NCBI GenBank assembly: GCA_963931925.1
Contig: OZ007570.1
Coordinates: 72,543,921 to 72,607,920 of the forward strand
Reading direction: 5' to 3'
Length of the DNA stretch: 64,000 nt
Origin: Onchidella celtica
Taxonomy: Eukaryota; Mollusca; Gastropoda; Systellommatophora; Onchidiidae
The notes below the pieces were generated by a model, which saw only the letters and a list, made by a program, of their open reading frames with translations, was not told where the DNA came from and searched no databases. A program made the translations under genes and the position numbers. Of the stretch, positions 42,470-56,700 are shown piece after piece (position 1 is the stretch's first letter; every line of letters starts with the position of its first letter).

Positions 42470-45030
42470 CATATGCCCACCACTCAATCGAAGATCATCT
42501 TGAGAGGACAAAGGCAGAGATTAATTTATGCAAATAAAAGAAAGCTGTGCAAAGGCCGCGGAATTAAGAAATAGCAAGAAAAAGCTGGTGCGGAGAGAGA
42601 AGAAAATTGAAAGTTTTCATGTCTATTCTCTTCTTTCTTTCTTTCTTTATATGATCCACTTATACCTCTAAAATATATATATTTTTTGTTTCTGTATGAA
42701 GGTGAACATTTTTCATTGTTATATACTACTAACATTCCCTTCTCATGATTTTCTTTTCAAAGCTATGCATGTTGTAATTTTCATGACGCTTACTAGTTTT
42801 ACCAGTTATGAACTTGTTATTTTGAAGAACGTTGTTTGGGGGACCTAGTCTGATTACAAAACCAAACAGAAAATATTGCGGTGTTCACTGTTCAGCTTTA
42901 GCTTTCTATGTAAAAACAACTGTCTCCGCAACAACAGCCTGTGTTGCATCGTATTTGTAGTATATCTATTATGACTTTGACATAATTATAGGCGGGGATG
43001 GGATTACTATTCCTTGAGACGTCGAACAGCCAGCGCTTGCTCGCTAGCGAATCCTTCCCAAGTCAACATGGCGCGCATGTAGGCCAATTGGGGCCACTGA
43101 GACGCGTTGCACTAGTGCATGCGTGCGGACTCTAGTTTATTATAGTATCTCTATGGTAACACCAGAACACTCTTGCAATGCGTCACCTGCTGACCTTTTG
43201 GCCTAAGTAATTTTTTGCACTTCTGAGAAAATCGCAAAAAAACTTATTTAAATTCTTTTGCAATGCAGTCAGACTTAGGCCAAAATGGCTCTAGGTAAAA
43301 GTGGCCATCATCCACGTTGGCTGAAACAACCCCAGAACCAAAATGGCCTACGTCTATGAATGGGTTAGGCCATTACACTTACAGAAAGTTTTATTTCCAG
43401 GACGATGGCTTGGCACTTTTGAATGATTTTTAATTAATAGATGCACCATGGATAGGGCAATAACGTAACAGGTACATTCTGTTTTGGCCTAAGTCTGACA
43501 GGCCAAAAGGTTAGTACCATGACGAATACTGTAATCCGTCCCCCTGAAGATATCACATAGCACGTTCAAGCTCTTCTGCATTCAATCCCGGCAGGAAATC
43601 TTCCGTTCTCACGTAGAGGGATTTCCCGAAAAGATTTTGATAATTGGACGTAGTCTAATTACAAAGCCAAATAGACAAAATACTGAGTTGAGCTCAATGT
43701 TCAGCTATTCCGAATTGCAGAGAGCCAAAATGTGTTAAAGCGTTGGGTCAAATTGTTTTTAAACGATCAGATTTTCTGATATTGTCAAAAACCATCAAAC
43801 ATCAGATGTGACCCTGTGTGACCCGTACACACGAACTGTGGCGCTCACTAGTGAGTAATATGCAGTAAACTCAACACTTCAGACCTCGGTGAACAGATGA
43901 CAAAAACTCAGCCAATGGCCTAGATCTAGATCTATATTAATACTGAAAAAAATAATGTCTAGCTTCTTTTGATCGCTAGGACAGAGAGACAGTCAGACAA
44001 ACAGATGGACAGACAGACAGACAGGGTGGATGGATGCATAATTGGATAGACAGATAAATATCAATACAGATATTTATTTTGCATGAATGATTTGGTCTGC
44101 CGTGATGTCTGTACACATACCTGGTCCTCTCCTTTTCCTGCCGTCAGCTGCTGTCCCAGTTACCAAAGTACCAAGAAAGGTTTTCTGTAGACACATAAAG
44201 AGGAGAGGTGGGATTCCAAGAGATGGAAAACTAGACTATAACTGGCTGTGTTTGGGAATACATGGACTAAGAAACTCTAGCCTCAAACCCAGGACACTGG
44301 AACAAACTGTCACAGATTTGCCCAGAGGGTAGCACTAGTGCTGGCACAGCTCCGACACCAGTGCCGACTTCTGAGGTACTGACCTTCACCTTGGGTACCC
44401 GACACCAGAACCTGGTACCAGTACTGACACTGACACTGCGGCGGCTCTCTAGTTTTCCTTCTCAATACCGCTGCATAATGTACATTTAGTTTTAATATTA
44501 GAGAATTACTTCTGCGCCCCCCCCCCCCCTCGCCCCGACACTACAGCACCGTACCAATGCCCCGCACCAGACAGGAGACAGCAAATCAAAGTTTGGCTGT
44601 TCACCTTTGCGTCATGCAAATTCTCAGGGTCAGTGCCGGAGTCGAGTCTCGGAGTCGACGCTAGCGAAGTGGTGGAGCCTCGGCGTCACGTCCTCGATGT
44701 CGGTGTCGACACCAGTGCTGGAACCTTTCAGCAGGGACCTGTGACGTCATTGAAGTCGGAGGCGGTGTCGGTTCCAACTAGAAGTTTCGGTGTCGGAGTC
44801 GGGATCGGCGGCACTGAAAAAGTTCTGGTGCCGCCTAGCCCTAAGTACGGTAGCACATGCATGTCTTAAAATCTGGTTGTAGTACTGTAATCTTTGCTAT
44901 CTGCATGGCTTGAAAGCCTGTAGGCCTACTACTGGAACCAGGGCCGTTTCTTAGAGTGATATCTCAGTCTGACTTCAAATGATGGCTTTACTACTCAGAA
45001 ACTCAATCATCCAGGCATACACGTCAATTA
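42470..45030. other. No gene seen; inverted and degenerate repeats
   Basis: It contains TTTTGGCCTAAGTCTGA (43484) as an inverted match to 43268-43284 and a further related copy at about 43195. There are also GACA repeats near 44010 and the GTCGG-rich region listed separately. No recognisable coding sequence. Confidence 0.4.
44335..44870. repeat. Degenerate CGACACC/GGTGTCGG repeat region
   Basis: The left part (44340-44440) is rich in CGACACCAG and GGTACC-type steps, and the right part (44630-44850) in GGTGTCGG and GGAGTCG. These are mostly complementary, so the two parts could fold on each other. A poly-C tract (44517-44530) lies between them. Confidence 0.55.
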
Positions 45031-45037
45031 TCTATAT

Positions 45038-45080
45038 TACTAGCTGAGGTCCCCGGCCCTGCCCGGGATAAATCGGTTTG
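45038..45080. repeat. Repeat terminus TTACTAGCTGAGGTCCCCGG
   Basis: Best-preserved plus-strand copy of the terminus also seen at 22858 (decayed) and 35280 (inverted). GCCCGGGATAAA follows. Confidence 0.5.
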
Positions 45081-45866
45081 AATATTGGTTTCAGTTCTGG
45101 GTGGTTATTATGGACCTGCTTCATCTGGCCTGTTCCTATTTTGTTTATTTTATTTTTGTTTGTTTGTTTTTAAATAAGTCTTACTGCTCTGCCTTTGTGA
45201 GTTGACACCCTGCGCATCCCGTACAACAGCATGATTTGCGCACGGGTTAGTGTGTTTGATAGTGAACACATCGCAGGAAGTGATAACGAAACGTTCAAAT
45301 GGTGAACCATGACTCGAAATAGATCTAAATGATGGCGAAACAATAAATTTCCAATTAAAAAAACTACACCGATTTGAGACTTCTATTAAAAACTGTGCGA
45401 CCTTACATCCATTCTGATGCACCATATAAAATTTGAAGTCTGAGTGTTAAGTGGTTCAGAAGCCTTTTGCAACGAAAAATCTCAAGTCCACAAATATATA
45501 TAGTATAGATAGATGTGTAATTCTGACCGTCTGTATTGCGTGTAATATAGTAAGCCGACGTCAGTTGGTTCTACATCGACACTATTTCCACTGACAAGGT
45601 GGGTTTGAATAATGAAAAACGTTTTGCTGGGCTCTGTTTGATTAGCCGGGATTTCCCTATAGCGGCCGAACTTGTCATGGCACTGAACTGAACTTTTTTT
45701 TTCCTTTTATGAAAAACAAAAAACAAAAAAAAAAAGAAAGAGAAAACCTGCGGTTCACAGATAGATTGGAAATCTTTATAGACCATTTTCACTTCCGCGT
45801 TACGGTTGTTTGCGGGGAGCCGCACGGCTTCGAAAAGCACCGTATAGGGCAAAAACCTCAACTTGC

Positions 45867-46025
45867 CTTAGGCCCGGCGCGCACTATCCTGTTTCGCCTG
45901 CTGCACGGCGTGCAAACGCAGATTTTTGCTTGCTTGGCGGAGAGTTTACAGTGCTACACACCACGCCAAAGATTGCTTGCATTGAACGGGTGGTTAATTT
46001 TAACATAGTGCGCGCCGGGCCTAAG
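45867..46025. mobile_element. 159-bp MITE with perfect 21-bp TIRs
   Basis: The left TIR CTTAGGCCCGGCGCGCACTA+T (45867-45887) has an exact inverted partner at 46005-46025. The GC-rich ends stand out from AT-rich surroundings. The interior has further short inverted motifs (GGCGTG/CACGCC). The ends carry TTA and TAA, so a three-base target is possible but not shown. Confidence 0.8.
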
Positions 46026-47565
46026 TGATGGCATCTGAATATGTATGTGCAGAGACTAAGCAAAGATGCATTTTTATGCCAGAGCCAGCACGTAACGGGT
46101 TTGTACAGTTGGGTGCCCAACAAGAGGATGGCATCGTTCGTCTGTTGTCCACCGCTTCCGCCCTACAAGTGGGGCACGCCGCCATTTTGTTTGCAAATCA
46201 CGTGATATGGAGGACGGTAAATGAAAAGGGTCTATAGAACTGACGAGTGAATGAAATTAATTTCAACTGTTCTGGACAAGTGGTTGCCATAATGTATTCA
46301 TGCCAGGTTTAGGGGTAAAACATACCAAAAGTGGTGGAGGTGCTAGACCCGTGGCTCGTCGCCCGTACATTTTGCTTCACACTGGCACACTAGGCACTGC
46401 CTGCTGCCTTCTACTGGGTCGCTGTGAGGGCAGTGCTTATTGTTTGGACGGCGAGTCACCAGTCTGGCGCCTACACCAGCCTTAGGCTGTTTCACCCCTT
46501 AGTTATGCAAAGTTGCCCATCCCCCTCCCCCCGCCCCCCGTGCCCAGGTAAGCGGCCAGGTTTTAACTAGTTTTCCCTAGCCAGTAATTGCATCTGGGTG
46601 AAGACGTGCCGATCTCGACCAATGATCGGACAGCCAGAGCACTTAACAGGGACGACCCGGAAGGAACTGAATAACCCGCTACCCCAACAGCCCCCCTTCC
46701 CCCCCCCCCTACCCACCATCTCCTTCTCACGCACCAGCCTGCTTCTGTCTTCACTCCCCAACCCACTTCTCTCTCCAGTGCCATAGCTACGCCCTCCTGC
46801 CTGTCTAACTCACTCAAACCCCAACCATCTGCAGGAAAAGAGCCCTTCATGTTTAAATAAACAACAAACCTCAAGTACACACAAAATACCACCCCACACA
46901 CCCCTCCTTCCCAGCCAACCTTTGTAAACTCTTTGTTCTATCCCTTACACTGTGTCCTCAGGCGTCAGTCCAAAGAAGGCGGAGAAGATGTTGACGTCAC
47001 AGCAAACGAAAAGAAAGTGAACAGGCAGAGGAAAAACATAACAAGGAAAAGAAACGACAGATGCAAATGCCAAGAGCAGAAATCCTCCAAAACAAAAACC
47101 ACAGACCAGTTTATGCAAACATTTTGGAACTCTATGGCCACTCTAGAAATTTGAGTTCGGTCTAAACACACGACACGTGTTGCCTAGACCGTCAGCACTC
47201 AGTGTCTTCAATATTCATGTCCTGCCACAGACTGAGAAGAGATAGCACTTATTTGTCATCTAACTAAGATTAACGACATAACTTTGCGACACAGTCTGGA
47301 AAGACCTGTCTGTGTGAAATAATTCCTCGATGCTGTCTTCCCCGAAAATTCAATCCTGTTCCAACTCTAACCCAAACCTAATGTTGAAATATCGTTTATT
47401 TGCTTGTTCCTTCTACCTTATCTCCCCTCCCCCCTCCTCATACATACACAGACGCACATACACTGTATTTCACAGATATAATAATAATGGCGGGGTGATA
47501 TCATCTGTGATTTAGTTCTGTCAGAATGTTCTAATATCTGCTGGTGTTCTCTGGAGACCAATGAC

Positions 47566-47717
47566 TTACTTTTCGCCATCTTCTTTGTTGTCGTCTCCCG
47601 TCTCAGTGCTTCCGCCTCCGCTTACCGCTTTCTCACAGACGAATTTGTACTCTCTGATGCAGTTAACATCAGCCCAGTGGTGCCGTAAGGAGACATGCAT
47701 GGCCAAGCAATACTCCG
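47566..47717 (-). CDS. Gene B exon 5 (CTLD end and tail)
   Basis: Acceptor GACTTTCAG, phase 1. It encodes EYCLAMHVSLRHHWADVNCI, 'REYKFVCEKA', a Gly/Ser then acidic/Lys tail, and TAA at 47568-47566. Confidence 0.88.
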
Positions 47718-50700
47718 CTGAAAGTCAGCACAACGGGTTCAAGACAATAAGTCAATGACTGTACTTTTGTTTGGCCTCAGAACAAGAAGACAAAAATAAT
47801 ATTTAGCTACAACAGACAAACCTCTCATGGTCGGATACTCGTTTCAGACATTTCGATTAAACCCCCTGCTATCATCACTCTACGTTACATTACAAAGTTT
47901 TCATGCACTGGAATTCTAAAATCCAGTTAAATTGTGCGGAGTTATTTATTCACAGAATGCACAACCTCTTGGATGACTTGCTTTGCAAATGGCTATATGG
48001 GTCAAAGGATGGATCGATAGGCCAGTGGATTAATGGGTTGATGAACTGGTGAACTGACGGGTGAAAGGTTGGATGTGTGAAGATGTGAACACTTCTGTTA
48101 AGAAAAGTGAGTGGCTGGACCATGTACACAAGCGCACACAGATGTAGATATCACCTGAGCCCAGGTTGTTTGGTTGACCTGAACCCCAGTCTGTGTAGGT
48201 AATCGCCTGACCAGTGGATGCCCACAGCCAGGTGTCCCCTTGAAATATGGCATAACCGCCTATCCAGAGAGTCCCGCCTGTCAAGGATATGTCAATATGT
48301 AAGCTTTATTTCCAGTGTCAGAAATTGTCATTTAGATGGCATATGGAATGAAAGGATAGCAACATGTCAGCCAAGCTTATACATTGATTAACGGAAAATA
48401 ACTGGGTTGTGTATGTGTATGTGTGTGTGTGAATGGACGTGTGTATGTGTGTATGTATGTGTGACACTGAATATGTGAGAGATGGGATGAAACCATTACA
48501 TAATCAACTAGAAGGAGACGGCAAGATGGGATAGTTGAAAAAACAGTGGGGGGGGGGGGGGGGATTATGTCCTTGGTCTGAAGTCACTGTCAAAGGTGAC
48601 GGCCTCTGGGGTACTTTTCATTAACAAGACTCAATTTCTAATATCGCTTTAGAATGTCACGAAATCAGCTCAGGAAATGAATTTGCTATGGCAGAGACCA
48701 GCAAGAAGGTAAAACATGGCCATCGATAGAATGTGGCCATTGCTGGAATAAAAACAGTGAAATTCTTGTTTTGAACCTTCACTTTCTCTGATCAAGTTTA
48801 GTGTCTTCATAGATGTCCACAATAAGTACAGCGGGTTTGAGTTTGAGTTTGGATTTAACGGCACTTTGTCCCTTTGTTCCTTCAGAGCTGCTAAAATTTC
48901 ACAAACAGCATGATCAGTTGTTGACTGTGAAAGAGGTTGAACAGTTGAAGCCTATCAATCACAGGAGTTTTCATTTTTTTTTTTTTTTTGTCTGTAACTT
49001 GTGGATGATTAACCCTGACATGGCCACCATAAGTCTGTACTACTAATCAACTAGATTGGACAATGATAGAGTTTTTGCACGGCATTTTTTAAGATGGCTC
49101 CGATCATGATTGAAATGAAAGAAAAGGATGTGAGATTTAGAAAAATCTGACTTACTACGTGCTTCACTAGCCATATTAAGGAGGAATTCATTCTCTACTG
49201 CCGATTCTACTTCTGCCAGTTTGGCATCGCTCAGTTCACAAAAATTCTGGAATGTAAAAGTGGGGATTATTTTCACACCTGGTGTTGTCAGCACAGAGAT
49301 TGGCAGTACACGCTACAGCAGTGTTGCTCAAGCTGGGGAGCACGCCCCACCGGTGGGACATGGCAATATTTTGGTGGGGTATGGGACTTCAGGGTGGAGT
49401 GTAGGCATTTGTCATAGATTTTTACCTTTTGTATAGATATTGGATGAGGGGTAGGATCGAGTACCTAGTCTTCTCGGATAAGGACGAAAACATTCGGAGG
49501 GCCCGTGTGCACGTTAAAGATACCTTGGCAGTTGCAAGCCCAACAGGTCGCTACCCCGACAAAATCAAATAAAAATTCATCCCTACCACTCCCTCCCTCC
49601 CCCCCCCCAAAAAAAACCTCCGACTGGCGCTGCAATGTGGCGACGACGTGCCTGGTCCAATTGTAACTGGGTGCAATGACACAAAGGCAAATTTCCCACA
49701 TGGGATTAAAGTAGTATACAAATACAAATATATAAATAATACAAAATAAATTGTTGTTTGTTTATGCTGTGTTGGCGGTTTCCTCGTTCAGCTGGGATTA
49801 AGACACGATGCACGGCGTCAATGGTTATAAGTTAAATTAAAATGAAATGAACTTGTAATTAAAACTTCATTTGAATGTAGATACAGAATTGTCCGTGGGC
49901 AATGATTCGCCTTTTGGTGATTCGAATCGATGGGTCGAGTAATTCGTTTGATTCGAATCATGTTTGATTCGACGGCTGATTCGTTCAGTGAGTGATTCGA
50001 ATCAGTATCCTACATATGATTGGAAACGCAGGTCATCGACTGAGTAATTCGAACCGGGCAAGGTGGAGAAGGTTACAAAGTTCGGCTGGTATGTCACTTA
50101 ATTTAAGCTTGTCTTCCAAGAAGAGGCTAAGCCCTGGTGAATATCAGACATCTTGAGCAGGTTAACAGGGAATTCCTGGAATGTGTGAGACGCTGACTTT
50201 ATTATAGCATTCCGAGTTGACAATAATGTCATTCCGCGTTAATGATTGAAATCAAACTGCCATGACTGTGCATGTGTGGTAGGGAAAAAGAAAGGTTACT
50301 TTTATTTCTACAGCCCACACTGTCGCTCGAGACCCAAACTGACAAGTCAAAATTGGGCAAAAAGAAAAAGTTGTATGTAGCGAAGCCCTGCGTGAGAAAT
50401 AAAAGCTAAACGATACAAAGCAAACTAAAGAGAAGACAGAAATACACAAATTTTCGGCTTTCGCCTTGTTCAAGTGAAAAAAAAATCGAACAATAATATT
50501 TGTGTATTTTCTGCCTTCTCTTTAGTTTGCTTTGTATCGTTTGGGTTTTATTTCTCACGCAGGGCGTCGCTACATACAACTTTTTCTTTTTGCCCAATTT
50601 TGACTTTGCTTATAGCCCTGCTGCGACCCCACAGTTTTTCTGTGGTTTTTATGATATTTCGCCAAAATGACAAAGTAGACTAGTCCTACATATTAATGTT

Positions 50701-53700
50701 ATCAACCTAAACCTCTGGTGAACAGGGAGATTACTCCACCAAGTTCATACTATCATTCCTTCATTGACAACACTACAAATCTCTCGGTCACGCCTTCAGT
50801 CCACTAGACACGTAGATCATTTCCTAGAAATCGTCACTTAAGACTGGGTGGAAATGAAACAATTCTCCAGGTTTCCATTTACCGGTGCCCCCCCCCCCCA
50901 AATCCCCTTTCCTACCTGAGCATCGATCCAGGAGCTGGTGGTTTCGGGGATGATGTAGCACGAGCCGGCTTCAAGCTGCCAACCGTCTGGACACGGGGCA
51001 GCCATTACCCAAACTGAAACCAAATACATGATAATCTTAGACATACATCTCAGTTTTTGCCCTTCCCAATTCGCCTCAAAAGGACCTTTTAGCTAGATGT
51101 GTGCCACAGTTCACTGAGGTTCCTTATCATGTCACTTCATGTATGTCTGTTATTGTGTTTATTGAGTTGTGATATATTACATTTATGTCATGATGCCTAA
51201 GATACATGTGTATGTCATGTATGTCTGTTATTGTGTTTATTGAGTTGTGATATATTACATTTATGTCATGATGCCTAAGATACATGTGTATGTCATGTAT
51301 GTCTGTTATTGTGTTTATTGAGTTGTGATATATTACATTTATGTCATGATGCCTAAGATACATGTGTATGTCATGTATGTGCTGTTCAACGCTCTGTGAA
51401 GGAGAATTTCCTTCATGGGATAATAAGGTGGTCTTATCTCCTTATCTTGTCTTATCTCATACCCTTGATCAACCAGCAATAAGCTACGGGCAGACAGAAC
51501 ACAGAACATGCACTACAGGGACTGGAATGGACAGAAATGGGAAAGTAATTGTTAGATCCACGTGACCAATCTATAAAGTAACCAATCATTATAACATTTC
51601 TGTAAAGATTGTATGCCAATTTATAGGAAGAATCGATGGTCAAGATGAGTGTTTATGCGGCGTTTCAGATACTGGTACGGACAGCCAAGTCTGGGGCTGT
51701 CGCACGATCATTTTCTTACAAAAGGTGGTAGCAGGTGGATGTGGTTGGGCAGGGGCAGACTGGTACATGTAGTATTGACTCACGTGCCGTGTAAGTTCGT
51801 GGGTGGGAAAGGGAGGTACCCCCCCCCCTATTTATGTTGGGAAACATTGTACAATTATCCTTATCACTTTTCTCATTTTCTTGAGAACTACATGTATATC
51901 GCCTGAAACAAAAGACTGTGATCTTGAATACATTCCATAAGGCATACAGAATAGATTTAGAAGTAAATCAGGGTGGATAATTACAGTACCATGTAAAGTA
52001 TCAAACTGGCTTCCAGCATCTCCTGCAGCCGGACTAGTTCCAAATGTATTGACCTGGTCTCTCCCTTGGGTTTAACTAGAATGGCAGAGAGAGGGGTGGT
52101 GCCTCTGGGCAAAGCACCATCTCTTAAAAATAGCCCAGGCAAGGCAGCAAAACGAGGAGGCGTTTGCTCGGGCTTGGCAAGCGTCTGTCTCTCCTCTATA
52201 AGCCCACCCATTTCCGATTTGGAGAGGACACTCCAGCCATCCGTTACGGATGGGCACAACACGGGAGGTGGCAGTTACCGGTGATAAGCTCAATCCATTT
52301 GGCGTACGGATGAGCGCCAGGGGTCCCCTCTGTCGGTGGGAGCGGCTTTTCAGCTGCATTGATCAACTACCGCCCGCCGTAACCTGGGCAGCCCCCAGGC
52401 AGTTGGATGTTGTTCCGCCACGTCAGCCTGCTTCATAAGGTGGTTGGAGCTAGACCAAAAGTCAAAAAGCTGACGTAAAGTGTGCACCTGGCAAAAACAG
52501 AAAAATACTAAAACTTGGTACCTGGAACGTCAGAACAATGCGCCCAGGCTTGCAACAGCAAGATCTCACTAATATTGACTCCATCAGGAAATCCCAAATT
52601 ATTGATCGAGAACTTCAGCTACTAAACATAGACATCGCTGCCCTTCAAGAAACTCGACTTCCCGACTCCGGGTCAGTCAAAGAAGAAAACTACACCTTCT
52701 TCTGGCAGGGCCTTAGCAGCGAACAGCCGAGAATCCACGGCGTGGGCTTCGCCGTAAAAAACTCCCTTATCAATTCGATCGCAACTCCAATTGGAGTGTC
52801 AGAACGCATCATGACACTCAGACTGAACACCCGGTCTGGTTTTACCAACATTATCTGTGTCTATGCCCCAACACTTACCTCCTCTGACGAAACCAAAGAC
52901 ATTTTCTACGAGGCATTGCAGAGGACTCTCCACAACATCCCTCTCACCGAAGGCCTGCTAATTCTGGGTGACTTTAACGCTCGAGTGGGAGCAGATCACT
53001 CCGCATGGCCAAAGTGCATTGGGCACTTCGGCATTGGCAACATCAACGAAAACGGGCAGCGCCTTCTGGAGCTATGCTCCGTAAACTCATTATGTGTTAC
53101 AAACACGTACTTTGACCTTAAGAGATGCCAAAGAACATCATGGCGCCATCCCAGGTCTGGCCATTGGCATCAATTAGATCTTATTCTCTCAAGGAGGAAG
53201 AGTTTGGGCTGTATAAAAATAACTCGTTCCCTCCACAGTGCTGACTGTGACACCGACCATGCACTGGTAGTCAGCAAAATCAAAATTTCGGCCAAGAAAA
53301 TATACAGATCAAAAGCCCCTTCAATCCCTAAGATCAATGTAACAGCAATCAGAGATGAATCAAATAGAAAGTCATTTGAAAAGTTATTTGCTGAAAGCAT
53401 GGATAATGTCACCCAATGTGACTCGGTAGATGAAACATGGAACACTCTCAGTTCAAAAATTCATGACTGTGCCATCAAGTCTTTTGGACAGCATAAAGTT
53501 TCAAACAACGACTGGGTAGCCCAGAACAGCGAAATTCTCCTACCTCTCATTGAGCAAAAGAAATCTGCTTTCAATGAGTATAACAAAAATTGCAATCAGA
53601 GTACAAAAACTTGTTTGAAAAATGCAAAAGCTAAACTTCAGCTGGAGGTAAGACGTTGCGCCAACAAATACTGGACAGACTTGTGTAACAGCATACAAGA

Positions 53701-56700
53701 GGCAAATGAAAAGGGAGATATGAAAACCGCCTTTAGTCAGATGAAAGTAGCCCTTGGGCCAATCATCACCAAAAGCGCCCCACTTAAGTCTGTAAATGGT
53801 GAACCCATCACAGATAAAAATGAACAACTGAATAGGTGGGTAGAGCATTACTCTCTGTTGTATTCAACTGAGAAAAATATTCCACCAGATTTTGAGGAAC
53901 ACCTCCAAAAACTGCCAATAATGGCCGAACTTGACGCTGAACCTTCCTTAGTCGAGCTTTCCAATGCAATCGACCACCTGTCTGCTGGAAAAGCCACAGG
54001 AAGTGACAACATTCCTGCAGAGGTATTAAAAGACCTAAAAGGCCCACTATTACCACACCTGTATAATCTGTTACTGCAGTGTTGGAAAGAAGGCGTGATA
54101 CCACATGATATGAGAGACGCCAAAATTGTCACACTTTACAAGAACAAAGGAGACAAAGGCGACTGCAACAACTATCGAGGCATATCCCTCCTCAGCATTA
54201 CTGGAAAGGCTTTTGCTCGCGTCATCCTCTGCCGCCTTCAACAACTGGCGGAAAAAGTCTTACCAGAAACACAATGTGGCTTTCGAAGCAAACGATCAAC
54301 TATTGACATGATATTTGCACTTCGGCAAATCCAAGAAAAATGTAAAGAACAAAACAGGCCGCTTATAACATGCTTTGTGGACCTAACAAAGGCTTTTGAC
54401 ACCGTAAGCCGATCTGGCCTGTATGCAGTCCTTAAATCCATAGGCTGTCCACCAACATTGCTAAAACTTATTGCATCCTTCCACACTGACATGAGGGCAT
54501 GTGTCAACTTTGAGGGCTGCACATCCAATTCATTTGCTGTAAACAGCGGTGTGAAGCAGGGATGTGTTCTTGCTCCTACCTTATTTGGTATATATTTTGC
54601 AGCCCTACTCAAGAATGCCTTTGGTCAATGTTCAGGTGGAGTACTTATTAACACCAGAGTGGACGGCTCCATTTTTAATGTTGCCAGACTAAAAGCAAAA
54701 TCTCGTACAGAGCATATTATGTTACAAGAGCTCCTCTTCGCAGATGATGCTACAATCGTGGCCCACGATGAAACCACGCTCCAGGCTCTCATCAATAGCC
54801 TTGCCAAAGCCTGTGACAAATTCATGCTAAAGATCAGTGTCTCAAAAACTGTAGTTTTGACACAAGGCTTGAGAAACTCCAACCCAATCATGCTGAATGG
54901 CTCTCCTCTGGAGCAAGTGGGAAAATTCTGCTACCTAGGCTCAACCATCAGTGGTAGCACAGACATAACAACTGAAATAAATGCCAGAATAGGAAAGGCG
55001 GCCACAGCTTTTGGCAAACTCTCAAAAAGGGTGTGGAACAATAGCAAGCTGACCATCAAAACAAAGGTACTCGTGTACCAAACTTGCGTCCTAAGCACCC
55101 TGCTGTATGGCTCAGAGACATGGACCACCTACTCCAAACATGAAAGATCCCTCAACTCCTTCCACCTGCGCTGCCTACGCAAAATTCTCAAGATCAAGTG
55201 GCAAGACAGGATCTCAAATATCGAAGTTCTGAGCCGAGCCAACATTCCATCAACTCAGGCTCTCCTAGGCAAAAAAAGACTGCGGTGGCTTGGACATCTC
55301 CACCGTATGGAAAATGATCGCATCCCCAGACAAATTCTCTACGGGGAACTTGCTACTGGCAACCGACCCAGAGGTAGGCCACATCTGCGATTCAAAGACA
55401 CTTGCAAGGTCACGATGAAAGCATTCAACATCGACCCCAATGAATGGGAGAACCTCGCAAGTGATCGAAGCAGATGGAGACAAAAATTGCGCAGTGGCAC
55501 GCTCGCAATAGACTTCAAGGCAAAAGAAACATACCTGACAAAACGACAGAGGCGGAATGAAAACACTCGCCAAAGTGAACCCAAAAGACTGACCTGCAAT
55601 CACTGCCATCGCACTCTCGGGTCAAACATTGGTAGAATAAGCCACGAGAGAAGCTGTCAGTCAAAGTGAAAGTGAATATTCTAGCTGCTAAGACCGTCTG
55701 TAAAGACGCTAAAGGCCATATATATATATGTAAAGGTAAAGTAGGGCAATACCTCGAATCGCTGTTGATTCTTCTAGGTGAAATAAATACAAATATAAAG
55801 AAATGGAGAATATTATTACAATAATATGTGAAGTTTGAGAAATGAATGACAGTCCAGATACCATCACTACTGCCATCAATCCAATGGTATAACCAGCAAA
55901 CATTTCTGGCAGGTGTTAAGCAAACAGACCGTATTTACCAATCTGGATCAAAATCACTTTTCACGTCGTTTTATGGAATTAGATATCAAGCTCTATCTTT
56001 CTGTTTGTGTTCATCTTTTGTGCGACTTATAGTTTCTATAGGTCATCACAATATGGAAATTTGAACCAAGAATGGCGCGGGTGGCAATGCCAAATGCCAA
56101 ATACAGTTTTGTATATTACTGTCTTTTTTTTTTTTCTTCCATACCACGACAGATTTACCATTACAATTTCAAGACTTCCTTTTATTGACAGAAAACTAGC
56201 TATTCAATCATTACAGATTATCACCATCATCAGCAGTTGCGGTGTCTGGAACAGACATTGGCGATCACCGCTCTCCACTCGGATCTGTCATCAGCCAACC
56301 TCAAGGAGTTGTTGTGTGACGTTTATTTGTTGTCCATGAATTAAGTATTTCAGTGAAAGTTTTTCTCTGTCTACCCCTGCTTTTTCTGCCTTCGGTCTTC
56401 CCTGTAACTGCTAGATGTTCGAGGCTCCTGAGGCGACAGATGTGCCCTAGAAATTTCAGTTGCCTCTGTCTTGTTGTTTTCATTAATGATTTTTTTCAGA
56501 TTCGAGTCTCTCAGTACTGACTCATTTGATTTTTTTCTCCATCCTTGACATTCTCAATATTCTCCTAATAACCCACCTCTCTGCTGCTTCTACTTTCCTC
56601 CCTATAACTTTGTTCATTGTCCAATATTCACATCCGTATAAAAGCACTGACCACACATATGTTTTCAAGACTCTGCTTTTAGTGATTATAATGATCGTTG

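Noticed and set aside
51127..51363. Open frame with a 26-residue repeat
   Set aside because: An artefact of the 78-bp tandem repeat, whose length is a multiple of three.
53170..55609. Minus-strand open frames opposite the LINE
   Set aside because: Shadows of the long endonuclease-RT frame on the plus strand.
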